Source: CALAZP01 sp041164265
GTDB lineage: Bacteria > Bacteroidota > Bacteroidia > Chitinophagales > Saprospiraceae
Assembly (NCBI GenBank): GCA_041164265.1
Contig: JBEAPR010000136.1
Coordinates: forward strand, 1 to 53,280
Direction: 5' to 3'
Length of the DNA: 53,280 nt
The notes beneath the pieces were generated by a model, which saw nothing but the letters and a program-made list of their open reading frames with translations, had not been told where the DNA came from and made no database searches. Position numbers and translations under genes: made by a program. This document shows, piece after piece, positions 1 to 8,707 of this stretch. Numbering within the stretch: the first letter of the stretch is position 1; the number at the start of each line of letters is the position of its first letter.

Positions 1-801
1 ATTGAGTTAATTTTTATTTGGGAATTTAGTTCAGCGGTTTCCCCAACCAGTTTAGGAGGCTCGGCAGTTGCTTTTTTTATCTTATCCAAAGAAAAACTAA
101 GTGTAGCCCATACCGCAACTATTGTGCTGTATACCATTGTTTTAGATAGCTTTTTCCTCTTGGGGACGCTTCCCATACTTTACCTTATTTTCGGAAGCTC
201 TATTATACGACCAGACGAAATCGGTAATTGGGGACTTTATTTCACATTTGCTTATCTGCTAATGACTTTTTACAGTGCTGCTTTTTTCTATGGCTTATTT
301 TTTAATCCTCAGGAACTGAAAAGACTTCTTTTTTGGATATCAAAATTTAAGGTACTTCAAAATTTGAAAAATAAAATCAAACAATTAGGGGATGATATTA
401 TAATGGCTTCTCAGGAACTTTCAAAAAAACCTTTATCCTTCCACTTCAAATCAGGTCTTAGTACCATAATTGCATGGATGAGCAGGTTTGTTCTGTTGAT
501 TTGTATTATGATTGCTTTTTTACCAGATTTATCATTGCGACCAATGGTTCAATTTGAATTATATGCAAGACTTCAGTCCATGTTTTTTGTAATTGCATTT
601 AGCCCAACCCCTGGTGGAGCAGGTCTTATTGAATTACTTTTCAATGGTTTTTTAACGGATTATATACAGACCAATACCTCAACTACCATCATTTCAACAA
701 TTTGGCGGATGCTGTCCTACTATTTATACCTGATAGTAGGTGCTTTTATTATTCCTAATTGGCTTCAAAAGGTTTGGAAGAAATCTCCTGCACAACCATA
801 A
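1..801 (+). CDS. Flippase-like membrane protein (LPG synthase TM / UPF0104 family), 5' truncated
   Basis: Frame 1 is open from the first base to the TAA at 799-801, so the gene begins before the window and 266 residues are visible; the GTG at 124 is internal. The visible N-terminus reads SSAVSPTSLGGSAVAFF, a small-residue/Gly motif typical of the lysylphosphatidylglycerol-synthase transmembrane region (UPF0104), and SPTPGGAGLIE recurs near the C-terminus. Several hydrophobic segments follow, separated by a Lys-rich cytoplasmic stretch. Family members are inner-membrane proteins linked to lipid or glycan handling; the substrate cannot be told. The VWA gene starts three bases after the stop, implying one transcript. 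Family call fairly sure, function unknown. Confidence 0.75.
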   Translation: MELIFIWEFSSAVSPTSLGGSAVAFFILSKEKLSVAHTATIVLYTIVLDSFFLLGTLPILYLIFGSSIIRPDEIGNWGLYFTFAYLLMTFYSAAFFYGLFFNPQELKRLLFWISKFKVLQNLKNKIKQLGDDIIMASQELSKKPLSFHFKSGLSTIIAWMSRFVLLICIMIAFLPDLSLRPMVQFELYARLQSMFFVIAFSPTPGGAGLIELLFNGFLTDYIQTNTSTTIISTIWRMLSYYLYLIVGAFIIPNWLQKVWKKSPAQP

Positions 802-804
802 CCT

Positions 805-1968
805 ATGTCTATAAAAGAAACTCGATGGAGATTGTTGCTTGGAGCTGAATCTGAAAATCCTTCAGCTTCATCTGAATCTCTGCATATACTTCAACCAGGT
901 TCAGCAGATTCAGAAATTGATGAGGTACTAGAACAGTTATATGATAAGGGTAAAAGGTCTGGTGGCTTAGGTGATTCCAATCTATCCATAAATAAATGGG
1001 TGTCAAAAATTAGACTACATTTCTCAAAGTCGGTAGTAAAAATTATTCAAAAAGATGCACTTAATATACTAGGGGTTAAACAAATGCTGCTTGAACCAGA
1101 GACCCTAGAAAGCTTAGAATCCGATGTAAATTTGGTCTCCCAATTAATTGCCCTAAAAGATATGATGCCTGAGAAAACACTTCGCACAGCAAGAACAGTA
1201 GTCGAAAAAATAGTATATGATATTCAAAAAAAATTAAAATGGAAACTACAAAAAGCAGTACAAGGAAGTTTAAATATAGGGAATCCTAAAACCAACCACT
1301 TAAAACTAAATGACATACACTGGCAAAAAACCATACTTAAAAACCTCAAAAACTTTAATCCAAAATTGAATGCCATCATTCCTGAAAAGATTTTTGGGTT
1401 CGGTAAAAAAACCAACAAAATGAATGAATTGGTCTTATTGGTAGACCAAAGCGGATCTATGGGTAACTCCCTGGTTTTTTCATCTATTACTGCTGCCGCA
1501 TTGGCTTCATTGCCAAGTTTAAAAACGCATTTAATATCCTTTGATGCTCAGGCTGTTGATCTAACTCCCTACATTAACGATCCCGTTAGTTTGCTATTCG
1601 CCGCTCAACTTTCCGGTGGAACTGATATTGGAAATGCATTGGCTTTTGCCCACTCCAAAATCCAAAATCCCAAAAAAACAACTCTTATTTTAATCTCTGA
1701 TCTCTTTGAAGGTGGTGATGAAAAAGAAATGTATAAATACTTTGCTTTACTAAAGCATTTACAAGTCAACGTCATAATATTACCGGCCCTAGATGACAAA
1801 GGAATCCCCGCTTTTGACCACTCAGTAGCAAAAATTTTAGCTCAAATGGAAATACCTGTTTTCGCCTGTACACCAGACCATTTACCTGATTTATTAGCGA
1901 TTACCCTTTCAAATAAAAATTTATTTGAAATTTCAGATTGGGGGGTTGGTATTCAAAGAAAAAATTAA
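805..1968 (+). CDS. VWA-domain protein, YehP-like
   Basis: 387 residues. The C-terminal half is a von Willebrand A domain with a complete metal site: D214-x-S216-x-S218 (DQSGSMG), T273 in GGTDIG and D299 in ISDLFEGG. The N-terminal part carries TRWRLLLG near residue 6 and KRSGGLGDSNL near 50, which from memory match E. coli YehP, a VWA protein encoded with a MoxR ATPase and a SWIM-domain protein. Those systems are thought to be NTP-dependent switches, possibly in biological conflict. No MoxR, SWIM or DUF5682 gene lies in this window. The gene sits 3 bases after a flippase-like gene and 43 bases before a small gene that abuts a Dna2-like nuclease-helicase. Cytoplasmic; no signal peptide. Domain call firm, role inferred. 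Confidence 0.85.
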   Translation: MSIKETRWRLLLGAESENPSASSESLHILQPGSADSEIDEVLEQLYDKGKRSGGLGDSNLSINKWVSKIRLHFSKSVVKIIQKDALNILGVKQMLLEPETLESLESDVNLVSQLIALKDMMPEKTLRTARTVVEKIVYDIQKKLKWKLQKAVQGSLNIGNPKTNHLKLNDIHWQKTILKNLKNFNPKLNAIIPEKIFGFGKKTNKMNELVLLVDQSGSMGNSLVFSSITAAALASLPSLKTHLISFDAQAVDLTPYINDPVSLLFAAQLSGGTDIGNALAFAHSKIQNPKKTTLILISDLFEGGDEKEMYKYFALLKHLQVNVIILPALDDKGIPAFDHSVAKILAQMEIPVFACTPDHLPDLLAITLSNKNLFEISDWGVGIQRKN

Positions 1969-1987
1969 CTATATTTAACTCTCTCCC

Positions 1988-2006
1988 TTTGCTGTTTACC
2001 AGCAAA
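1988..2006 (+). promoter_or_regulatory. Hairpin between VWA gene and small gene
   Basis: TTTGCTG (1988-1994) and CAGCAAA (2000-2006) form a perfect 7-bp stem with a 5-base loop. It fills most of the 43-base gap after the VWA stop and ends five bases before the ATG at 2012. No T-tract follows, so it is not a classical terminator. It could tune translation or RNA stability of the downstream pair, or be a protein-binding palindrome. Function is inference. Confidence 0.4.
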
Positions 2007-2011
2007 TCCAA

Positions 2012-2314
2012 ATGATAATGATTAATACTGTTCACCAACATTTAGTTGAGTGCATCCTCAGTATGACTGATGTCACATGGGTAAACGGAGTAATTGACAA
2101 TTTATCCGGAGCGCATATTGAAGATGTCAAAGAGGCTTATAGAGATAAATTGGAATTATTTGAAGAAGCGTTTAGCTTTCTTAAAAATGATGGTAAATTA
2201 ATTATCTTAATCTGTGATTGTTGCGGTGACGAATACCTTTTTTTGACAGATAGAGAATTATATGCAAGTTTTCATTTTAATGAAAGAAATCAATATAACT
2301 TCAGTATGAATTAA
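2012..2314 (+). CDS. Small protein of unknown function
   Basis: 100 residues, not recognised. Acidic, with a hydrophobic stretch KLIILIC followed by a cysteine cluster CDCC near residue 68 and an aromatic C-terminus. No signal peptide or membrane segment is evident. ATGs at 2012 and 2018 are both possible starts. The TAA at 2312-2314 is followed directly by the ATG of the Dna2-like gene, with zero bases between; this stop/start adjacency supports a real, translationally coupled gene. The three cysteines in four residues might bind metal, but no known zinc-finger pattern is complete. Co-transcription with the VWA and helicase genes is likely. Whether it is a regulator or partner of the helicase cannot be read from sequence. 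Confidence 0.6.
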   Translation: MIMINTVHQHLVECILSMTDVTWVNGVIDNLSGAHIEDVKEAYRDKLELFEEAFSFLKNDGKLIILICDCCGDEYLFLTDRELYASFHFNERNQYNFSMN

Positions 2315-5300
2315 ATGCCCTCAGAACTCAAAGCCCTATCACCGATACTCCAACAGCTCAAAACTTCTTCAGCTCCTCACGCAGAAAAATTCGAAGAAAT
2401 CATCCGAATTTTTTACCTGATTATAAATGAGCTCACCTCCGATAATTGGATTCGTTTTAAGAATTTCTATGCGCGATTTAAATTTTTTCTAAATCGTTAT
2501 TTGTCTGATGATGCTCAAAGGAAAGAATTAGATGCATTCCGAAAGTTTATACGATTTGAGGCTAGAAATTGCGCTGATTCCGAAGCATTTGAAAATGCCT
2601 GGTTTATTTTGCAAAGGATGGTTGATGTTGATAAAAAATCAATGGAGAATTTACCCACTCCTTTTTTCTTTTCATCCAAAATCAACCCAAAAACAACATT
2701 AGATGATTTTACGGCATTGACAGATCAAATAATCTCTGGAATTCACCCGACTATCTGTGTCCATAATATTGAGGATTTAACCACAACTATAAAAATACAA
2801 ATTCAAAACCCAGAACTACACTACCTTGAAAAAGTACTGAAAAAAGGACATTTGGTTAAATTTCTTCATCTGGAATCCACTAATAATCTGTTTGTGGCAA
2901 CCGCCCAAACTTTAATTGTAATTGAACCCGATTTTCTATTGGACGCCTCAGCAATCAGTGCTTGTTTCCACCAAAATGGGGCGAATAGTAATTACTACTT
3001 TTTAAATAAATTAACAAAATCTCTCCCCAAAGAGCCAGCATTTAAAGGGATACTAATCGGGCAAATTCTTGATGAGATGGTAAGAAATCCACAATTTTTT
3101 GAATTGGATACTACTATGCAAGATGAAATTATTAAAAACCCTATATCTGCATTAAGGATTGGTCCACAAGGCTTAAATAGAATTAAGGAATCTATAAAAA
3201 ACGAGCATCTTGATTATCTTCAAAAACTAGCAAAAGATCAACAAGACAAAAAAGTATGGATAGAACCGACATATTTTTCCTCGATTTATGGCATTCAGGG
3301 AAGGATCGACCTTCTTTATGAAATAACGGAAAATGAAGGAAAAAATATTGTAGAACTAAAAAGTGGAGGTCCAACAAATCCTGATTTATCCATAGCCAGA
3401 GAGAACCACAAAATGCAAGCAGTGTGCTATGATATGGTTTTGGAAAGCACCTATACTAATGTTTCAAAAAACAATGTTGCAGTGTTTTATTCAAAAAAAA
3501 CAGATTTCAATTTATCTCCTTATCGATATATAGTCAGTGAATATCAAGAAAAATCAGCAGTTCTTAAAATAAGGAACGAGATCGTCAGTAAAATTTTAGC
3601 CATTTCGCAAAAAGATTATTCCACACTAAATGAATTGCTAAATCCGAATTTTGCTATCAACCTCCCAATGTATTTGATTTCTCATTTGGAAGAAATACAA
3701 AAATACCTTTCCAAAGCTTCTGTAACCAGAATCTATTTTCAAGAGTTACTTTCCTTTATTCTTCGAGAACTCATTATTGCCAAAACAGGAACTGGTCGCG
3801 GAGAAGAAGAAGGCAAAAAAGAAAATGGTTTTGCCTCTCTTTGGTTGGATAATCTTATCTCTAAAAAGGACCATTTTCAAATTATTCCCGATCTCAAAAT
3901 AACTCATGTAGAGCAAACTACTGCAACCATCACCGTTCACTTTCCCGAAATACCTCATTCCTTTAGAGTGGGAGATTTGATAATTTTTTATCCTAAAACC
4001 AAATATGGATACGATGCACTCAAAAATCAAATCCTAAAAGGAAACATAAAATCTCTTTCCAATAATGAATTAGAAATTTCGCTTTATAACCAACAAATGG
4101 ATTATTCCTATCTAGATCAATACAACCACTGGGCAATAGAACCAGATATGTACGAAAACAATTATTGGAGCATCTGTTCCGGTCTTATTAACATTTTAAA
4201 ATGCAACCCTGAAAAAAAAGAACTTTTACTCGGACATAAAGAACCTAGATGGAGGCCCATAGATTATACCTCAGTAAATACTCTTAATGATAATCAAAAT
4301 GAAATTTTACGGCTAGCATTAACCGCTCAGGATTACTTCTTGTTGCAAGGCCCTCCAGGAACTGGTAAAACCAGTATGTTTCTCCTCCATTTTGTAAGAA
4401 AAACTTTATCTCAAAAAAACCTTCCAAATGTTTTTGTATTGGCATTCACCAATAAAGCAGTGGACAAAATTGTAGAAACATTTAATAGCCCTAGGCAAGG
4501 TGAACCAATACCCTTTATTAGGTTCGGTAATCGCAATCTTAAAGACCCCAATAATTTTATCGAAAAAACAAAAAAAGAGCCGTTTGATTCTTGGGCGAAA
4601 CTATTAAAAAATAACCATCTATTCGTTTCTACTGTGTCTTCCTTTCACAATAACTGGATGGAATGGAAAGAATTTATTTCTTTCGATCTTTTAGTGGTAG
4701 ATGAAGCTTCCCAACTTACTGAAGCTGATCTTGCAGGCATTGTCGTTCTTTTCAAAAAATTTATTCTCATTGGGGATCACAAACAACTACCTGCAGTAGT
4801 AACTCAGAGTGAAAATTCAACTTTGGTCACAAATTCAATTCTAAACAAATTAGGTATTCACGATTGGAGAACCAGTCTTTTCGAAAGGTTATATCGAAAT
4901 GCCTCTTCAAAAAATTGGAGCCATGCTTTTGGTCAATTAACTTATCATTTTCGAATGCATCAAGAAATTGCTGTACATCTTCAAAAGCATTACCTCAAAA
5001 AATTGTTACCTGGTACTAAAAAACAATTATTGGAAATCTCCCAAAATAGAATGGAGTGGTTCCCAACCCTTACTGGAGGTAACCTCAAAAAAAATAGGAC
5101 CGAAGCTTTATCTATTAAAAATCTACTCCTGCAATTAATTGATAAAGAAGGCTTTTCTCCACTTGATATCGGTATCATTTGCCCATTTAAAGCACAAATT
5201 ACGACCATAAAAAGTCTGCTTATCAAAGAATGGATAGAACAGATTACAATAGATACAGTAGAGCGATTTCAAGGTGACGAACGAAAAATTATTATTTTCT

Positions 5301-5503
5301 CAACTACTATCAGCAATGCCTTTCAAATAAGTACCATCCAAAGCATCAGCAAAATGGATAATCAACAAACTGATCGGAAATTACTGGTGAGCATCAGTAG
5401 AGCCGTGGAGCGATTTTATCTTTTTGGAAACCCCAATGCACTTTTAGCTTCCCCTGCCTATTCAGACCTTTTGACAGCTCTTTCTTCTGAAAAAACTGCC
5501 TAG
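2315..5503 (+). CDS. Dna2-like PD-(D/E)XK nuclease fused to superfamily 1 helicase
   Basis: 1062 residues. A central nuclease core shows D332 (GRIDLLYE), E347-x-K349 (VELKSG) and a downstream Q368xxxY372, the signature of RecB/Cas4/Dna2-type PD-(D/E)XK nucleases. The C-terminal half is a UPF1/Dna2-like SF1 helicase: Walker A GPPGTGKT (679-686), DEAS (796-799), GDHKQLP (820-826), YHFRMH (877-882), ERFQGDE (983-989) and LLVSISRA (1023-1030). The four-cysteine Fe-S cluster of eukaryotic Dna2 and Cas4 is not evident. Such enzymes unwind and cut DNA ends or flaps, in repair or defence. It directly follows the small gene and is convergent with rmlA, the two stops overlapping in CTAG. Domain call firm; biological role open. 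Confidence 0.88.
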   Translation: MPSELKALSPILQQLKTSSAPHAEKFEEIIRIFYLIINELTSDNWIRFKNFYARFKFFLNRYLSDDAQRKELDAFRKFIRFEARNCADSEAFENAWFILQRMVDVDKKSMENLPTPFFFSSKINPKTTLDDFTALTDQIISGIHPTICVHNIEDLTTTIKIQIQNPELHYLEKVLKKGHLVKFLHLESTNNLFVATAQTLIVIEPDFLLDASAISACFHQNGANSNYYFLNKLTKSLPKEPAFKGILIGQILDEMVRNPQFFELDTTMQDEIIKNPISALRIGPQGLNRIKESIKNEHLDYLQKLAKDQQDKKVWIEPTYFSSIYGIQGRIDLLYEITENEGKNIVELKSGGPTNPDLSIARENHKMQAVCYDMVLESTYTNVSKNNVAVFYSKKTDFNLSPYRYIVSEYQEKSAVLKIRNEIVSKILAISQKDYSTLNELLNPNFAINLPMYLISHLEEIQKYLSKASVTRIYFQELLSFILRELIIAKTGTGRGEEEGKKENGFASLWLDNLISKKDHFQIIPDLKITHVEQTTATITVHFPEIPHSFRVGDLIIFYPKTKYGYDALKNQILKGNIKSLSNNELEISLYNQQMDYSYLDQYNHWAIEPDMYENNYWSICSGLINILKCNPEKKELLLGHKEPRWRPIDYTSVNTLNDNQNEILRLALTAQDYFLLQGPPGTGKTSMFLLHFVRKTLSQKNLPNVFVLAFTNKAVDKIVETFNSPRQGEPIPFIRFGNRNLKDPNNFIEKTKKEPFDSWAKLLKNNHLFVSTVSSFHNNWMEWKEFISFDLLVVDEASQLTEADLAGIVVLFKKFILIGDHKQLPAVVTQSENSTLVTNSILNKLGIHDWRTSLFERLYRNASSKNWSHAFGQLTYHFRMHQEIAVHLQKHYLKKLLPGTKKQLLEISQNRMEWFPTLTGGNLKKNRTEALSIKNLLLQLIDKEGFSPLDIGIICPFKAQITTIKSLLIKEWIEQITIDTVERFQGDERKIIIFSTTISNAFQISTIQSISKMDNQQTDRKLLVSISRAVERFYLFGNPNALLASPAYSDLLTALSSEKTA

Positions 5504-6366
5504 TATTCATTCAACAAGTTTAATAAATAGGTCCCGTAGCCACTGGAAATAAAAGGTTGGGCAATTTTTTCCAGCTGTTCTTCATTGATGTATCCTTTCT
5601 TAAATGCGATTTCCTCAATACAACCTATTTTTAAGCCCTGTCGCTCTTCAATTACTTGAATGAACTGGCCCGCTTGCATCAACGATTGATGAGTTCCAGT
5701 ATCCAACCACGCAACACCCCTATCCATAACTTGTACTGATAACTTTCCCTCCTCCAAATAATGTTTATTCACATCAGTAATTTCATATTCACCCCTTGCA
5801 CTTGGTTTTAAGGATTGAGCAACTTCCACCACCGAATTATCATAAAAATACAAACCGGGAACAGCAAAGTTGGATTTAGGTTGACTTGGCTTTTCTTCTA
5901 TTGAAAGGGCTTTGAAATTCCTGTCAAATTCCACTACTCCATACCTCTCAGGATCAATTACTTGATAGGCAAAAATAATTCCCCCATCAGGTTGGGTACT
6001 ATCTATCAATAGCTGGTCTAATCCTGTTCCATAGAATATATTATCTCCTAAAACCAAAGCGACGTCGTCATCCCCTATAAAAGGAGCTCCTAAGACGAAA
6101 GCTTGTGCCAGTCCATTAGCCTCTTTTTGTTCTACATAAGAAAAAGAACATCCAATCCTTTTCCCATCTCCTAATAACCGCTTAAAGTGCGGCATATCAT
6201 GTGGAGTTGTAATAATCAAAATATCCTTAATTCCTGCCGACAAAAGTGTGGATAAAGGATAATAAATCATAGGTTTATCATACACTGGCATCAACTGCTT
6301 ACTAACTGCAAGAGTCAAAGGGTATAACCTCGTTCCCATACCTCCAGCTAAAATTATCCCCTTCAT
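5500..6366 (-). CDS. rmlA: Glucose-1-phosphate thymidylyltransferase
   Basis: 288 residues, the usual RmlA length. Makes dTDP-glucose from dTTP and glucose-1-phosphate, the first step to dTDP-rhamnose and related sugars for surface polysaccharide. The N-terminus has the nucleotidyltransferase signature GGMGTRLYPLT, followed by SKQLMPVYDKPMIYYP and LGDNIFYG; EKP and the WLDTGT motif lie further on. It is the last gene of a minus-strand run, 4 bases after the lone receiver gene. The other rml genes are not in the window, so the dTDP-sugar end product is unknown. Its stop overlaps the helicase stop by four bases. Confidence 0.95.
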   Translation of the reverse strand: MKGIILAGGMGTRLYPLTLAVSKQLMPVYDKPMIYYPLSTLLSAGIKDILIITTPHDMPHFKRLLGDGKRIGCSFSYVEQKEANGLAQAFVLGAPFIGDDDVALVLGDNIFYGTGLDQLLIDSTQPDGGIIFAYQVIDPERYGVVEFDRNFKALSIEEKPSQPKSNFAVPGLYFYDNSVVEVAQSLKPSARGEYEITDVNKHYLEEGKLSVQVMDRGVAWLDTGTHQSLMQAGQFIQVIEERQGLKIGCIEEIAFKKGYINEEQLEKIAQPFISSGYGTYLLNLLNEY

Positions 6367-6370
6367 TGTT

Positions 6371-6751
6371 TTAGGGTTTATCCCAATTAGTATTCAGACC
6401 TGCTAACAAACTAGCCCTTAGCAGTAATTCCGAAGGTTTAAAAGGTTTTGTAATAAAATCATTGGCCCCTAATTCCAAGCCTTCCACTATACTTAACTCC
6501 GGTTCTGGTTGAGTCAGCAGTAGAATTGGGATAGAAAGATTTTGTTTGTTTCTTACAAAATCTACTAACTTATTTCCCGTTCCATTAGATAAATCTAAAT
6601 CTATCAACAACATTCCTGGGTTGATAACCTCTACAGCCTTTTCAGCTTTATATCTATCCCTAGCATTGTGAACTTCAAAACCCAATTTTTCAAGTCGAAA
6701 AGTCATCGCCGTAATTAAGACTTCCTCTTCTTCGCATATTAATAATTTCAT
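6371..6751 (-). CDS. Single-domain response regulator (receiver only)
   Basis: 126 residues consisting only of a CheY-like receiver. The acidic pocket is EEEE (residues 7-10), the likely phospho-acceptor D51 (LLIDLDL), the switch residue T80 and the conserved K102 (FITKPF). No DNA-binding or output domain follows, so it probably signals through protein contact or acts as a phosphate relay or sink. No histidine kinase lies nearby. It sits 26 bases after the kinase-like gene and 4 before rmlA, so it is probably co-transcribed with rmlA. Its part in polysaccharide control is inference. Confidence 0.88.
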   Translation of the reverse strand: MKLLICEEEEVLITAMTFRLEKLGFEVHNARDRYKAEKAVEVINPGMLLIDLDLSNGTGNKLVDFVRNKQNLSIPILLLTQPEPELSIVEGLELGANDFITKPFKPSELLLRASLLAGLNTNWDKP

Positions 6752-6777
6752 AAAGTCAATTTAGCAAAAATATATGG

Positions 6778-7278
6778 TTATTGTACAAACAATTCCGCTG
6801 TCTTAAAATCAATGTCCGTACCGCCAATGTGTAAAAGCTGAAAATCTATGATTCCAGGACGGCCATATAATTGATGCGAATCCCAAATATGATCTAAGTA
6901 CCAAGCTGGCTCACCTCCCCACCTTTTATCCTCTAATTTCCGTTTGATAAAGGTCTTCTTATCTATACTTAAATAAACTCCTTTATCATATAGTTGGTCT
7001 AATTCCTCATTAGCAAAGGCGAAAAGCCCGTCCACTATAATATAATCCCATTGGTCTCTATTAAGTTGAATGAAAGAAATGATCTTATTGAAATCTATGC
7101 TGGATGGGTGCTCCCAATCTAATTCCCCCTTAATTCTAGGCATTAATTTTTGATCTACGACCAAGTCGTCTTGGTGAAGAACCATGACTTTATGTCCTTT
7201 TGTTTCTAACCATGAAGATAGATGCTTGGTCAAAACAGTCTTTCCTGAACGACTTACACCACCTATTCCAATAATCAT
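6778..7278 (-). CDS. Nicotinamide riboside kinase-like P-loop kinase
   Basis: 166 residues of the uridine-kinase/NRK-like fold. Walker A is GVSRSGKT (residues 7-14); HQDDL near 35 matches the substrate-binding DD segment, IIVDGLFAF is the Walker B strand, and a lid rich in Arg/Lys (KRKLEDKRW) follows. Sequence alone does not separate nicotinamide riboside from other nucleoside substrates. The divergent neighbour 86 bases away is PnuC, the nicotinamide riboside importer, which makes phosphorylation of imported NR to NMN the best guess. It leads a minus-strand group with the receiver and rmlA genes. Confidence 0.75.
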   Translation of the reverse strand: MIIGIGGVSRSGKTVLTKHLSSWLETKGHKVMVLHQDDLVVDQKLMPRIKGELDWEHPSSIDFNKIISFIQLNRDQWDYIIVDGLFAFANEELDQLYDKGVYLSIDKKTFIKRKLEDKRWGGEPAWYLDHIWDSHQLYGRPGIIDFQLLHIGGTDIDFKTAELFVQ

Positions 7279-7312
7279 GTTTGCTAATTTTCTTTACAAT
7301 GATAGGAAGCTT

Positions 7313-7340
7313 TTAATAATTATTAACCTACCCTTAACCT
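7313..7340. promoter_or_regulatory. Palindrome and direct repeat between NRK-like gene and pnuC
   Basis: The 86-base divergent gap holds an AT-only palindrome TTAATAATTATTAA (7313-7326) and two copies of TTAACCT at 7323-7329 and 7334-7340, spaced 11 bases, about one helical turn. Such spacing suits a dimeric regulator shared by the two NAD-salvage genes. No convincing promoter with both boxes was found on either strand. Low complexity makes the palindrome weak evidence; the direct repeat is somewhat better. Confidence 0.3.
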
Positions 7341-7364
7341 CCGATTGGTTATTTTTAACGCATC

Positions 7365-7937
7365 ATGTCAGGTTTAAATTTATACTTAGAGATTTTTGCT
7401 GTTCTGACGGGTCTTTTGCATGTTTTTCTCCTAACCAGGGAAAAAATAATAGCCTGGCCTCTGGGGTTGTTAAGTGTCACTACTTACACTTGGATTTTTT
7501 TTGACAATAACCTCTATTCTGATGTCATCCTGCATTTGGCATACATCGGATTGAACATTTACAGCTGGTGGAAATGGTCATTTAAAAAAGCTATTTCTAA
7601 CCATTTGCCTATCACTTACCTTAATTCTTCACTCAGGATTGGATTGCCAATTTTTATTATCGTTGGTAGCCTCGGATTAGGGTGGTTCATGCAACAAAAC
7701 ACAAAGGCCGATTTCCCTTTTGGAGATGCCTTTACAACAGTAACCAGTTTGACCGCTCAAATCCTTTTAGCTTTCAAAAAAAGAGAAAACTGGTTGCTTT
7801 GGATTATTGTTGACATAGTAGCAATCGGCATATATACTGTAAAAGGGTTGTATCCGACTTCTGGCCTATATTTTTTGTACCTTTTAATTAGTATACAGGG
7901 TTGGAAATCATGGAAAACCAAAGAAAATCAATTATGA
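7365..7937 (+). CDS. pnuC: Nicotinamide riboside transporter PnuC
   Basis: 190 residues, very hydrophobic with about seven membrane segments. The family motifs are clear: WPLGLLSVTTYTWIFF near residues 32-47, the aromatic YSWWKW after the third segment, and the second-half FGDAFTTVTS. PnuC proteins import nicotinamide riboside by facilitated diffusion, trapped afterwards by phosphorylation; the divergent kinase-like gene would do this. The stop TGA overlaps the xth ATG (ATGA, 7934-7937), so the two are translationally coupled although their functions differ. Confidence 0.9.
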   Translation: MSGLNLYLEIFAVLTGLLHVFLLTREKIIAWPLGLLSVTTYTWIFFDNNLYSDVILHLAYIGLNIYSWWKWSFKKAISNHLPITYLNSSLRIGLPIFIIVGSLGLGWFMQQNTKADFPFGDAFTTVTSLTAQILLAFKKRENWLLWIIVDIVAIGIYTVKGLYPTSGLYFLYLLISIQGWKSWKTKENQL

Positions 7938-8707
7938 AAATTATTTCTTATAACGTAAATGGAATTAGAGCTGCGGTAAAAAAAGGATTTTTTGAATGGC
8001 TTGATCAAGAGCGTCCAGATGTCATAGGAATTCAAGAAACCAAAGCGCAGCCCGATCAAATTCCTGAAATAATTGAAGGCCTCCAAGAATTAGGATATTT
8101 TACTTGCTGGCATAGCGCAGTAAAAAAAGGATACAGCGGTGTAGCTACTTTTTCCAAAAAGAAACCTTCCCAAATAATTGAAGGGTGCGACATGCCCGTC
8201 TACGATCTCGAAGGGCGTATTCTTCGAACTGATTTTAATGATTTCATCTTGTTAAACTGCTATTTCCCTTCTGGTACTACAGGAGATATTCGTCAAGAAT
8301 ATAAAATGGAATTTCTTCATGATTTCAATCGATGGATCAAATTAGTTCTTAAAGAAGATAGGCCAATTGTAGTTCTTGGTGATTATAATATTGCTCATAC
8401 TGAGATGGATATTCACGACCCCGTTAGAAATAAAAAAACAAGCGGATTTCTGCCTGAAGAGCGAGAATGGCTATCTCATTGGTTCAATGAAGATTTTACA
8501 GATAGCTTCAGATTTCTCCATCCAAATAAAACCGAATACAGTTGGTGGACATACCGAGCAGGAGCAAGGGCCAATAATAAAGGCTGGAGAATTGATTATA
8601 TCTCCATTACAGAATCCCTACGGGAAAAATTAACAGCAGCAAGACAACTCCAAAGTGCATTTCATTCTGACCATTGTCCAGTAGTCGCAGAATTTAATTT
8701 TTCTTAG
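7934..8707 (+). CDS. xth: Exodeoxyribonuclease III
   Basis: Start set at the ATG at 7934, which overlaps the pnuC stop and gives the canonical N-terminus MKIISYNVNGIRAA; 257 residues, normal for the family. An AP endonuclease and 3'-5' exonuclease of base-excision repair. Motifs: N and E of the metal site in IQETKAQ, the GDYNIAH catalytic strand, WWTYRAGAR and the C-terminal SDHCPV with the catalytic Asp-His. The stop is shared in a TTAG overlap with the convergent fcl gene. Confidence 0.95.
   Translation: MKIISYNVNGIRAAVKKGFFEWLDQERPDVIGIQETKAQPDQIPEIIEGLQELGYFTCWHSAVKKGYSGVATFSKKKPSQIIEGCDMPVYDLEGRILRTDFNDFILLNCYFPSGTTGDIRQEYKMEFLHDFNRWIKLVLKEDRPIVVLGDYNIAHTEMDIHDPVRNKKTSGFLPEEREWLSHWFNEDFTDSFRFLHPNKTEYSWWTYRAGARANNKGWRIDYISITESLREKLTAARQLQSAFHSDHCPVVAEFNFS

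Noticed and set aside
3746..4030. Open frame of 94 codons on the minus strand inside the helicase gene
   Set aside because: Antisense to a well-supported coding region; low-complexity Phe-rich product.
7279..7364. NAD-sensing riboswitch before pnuC
   Set aside because: The 86-base gap has no recognisable aptamer fold or conserved core, and is mostly AT repeats.
7184..7504. Open frame of 106 codons across the kinase/pnuC gap on the plus strand
   Set aside because: It overlaps the NRK-like gene and pnuC, has no family features, and both overlapped genes are firmly supported.
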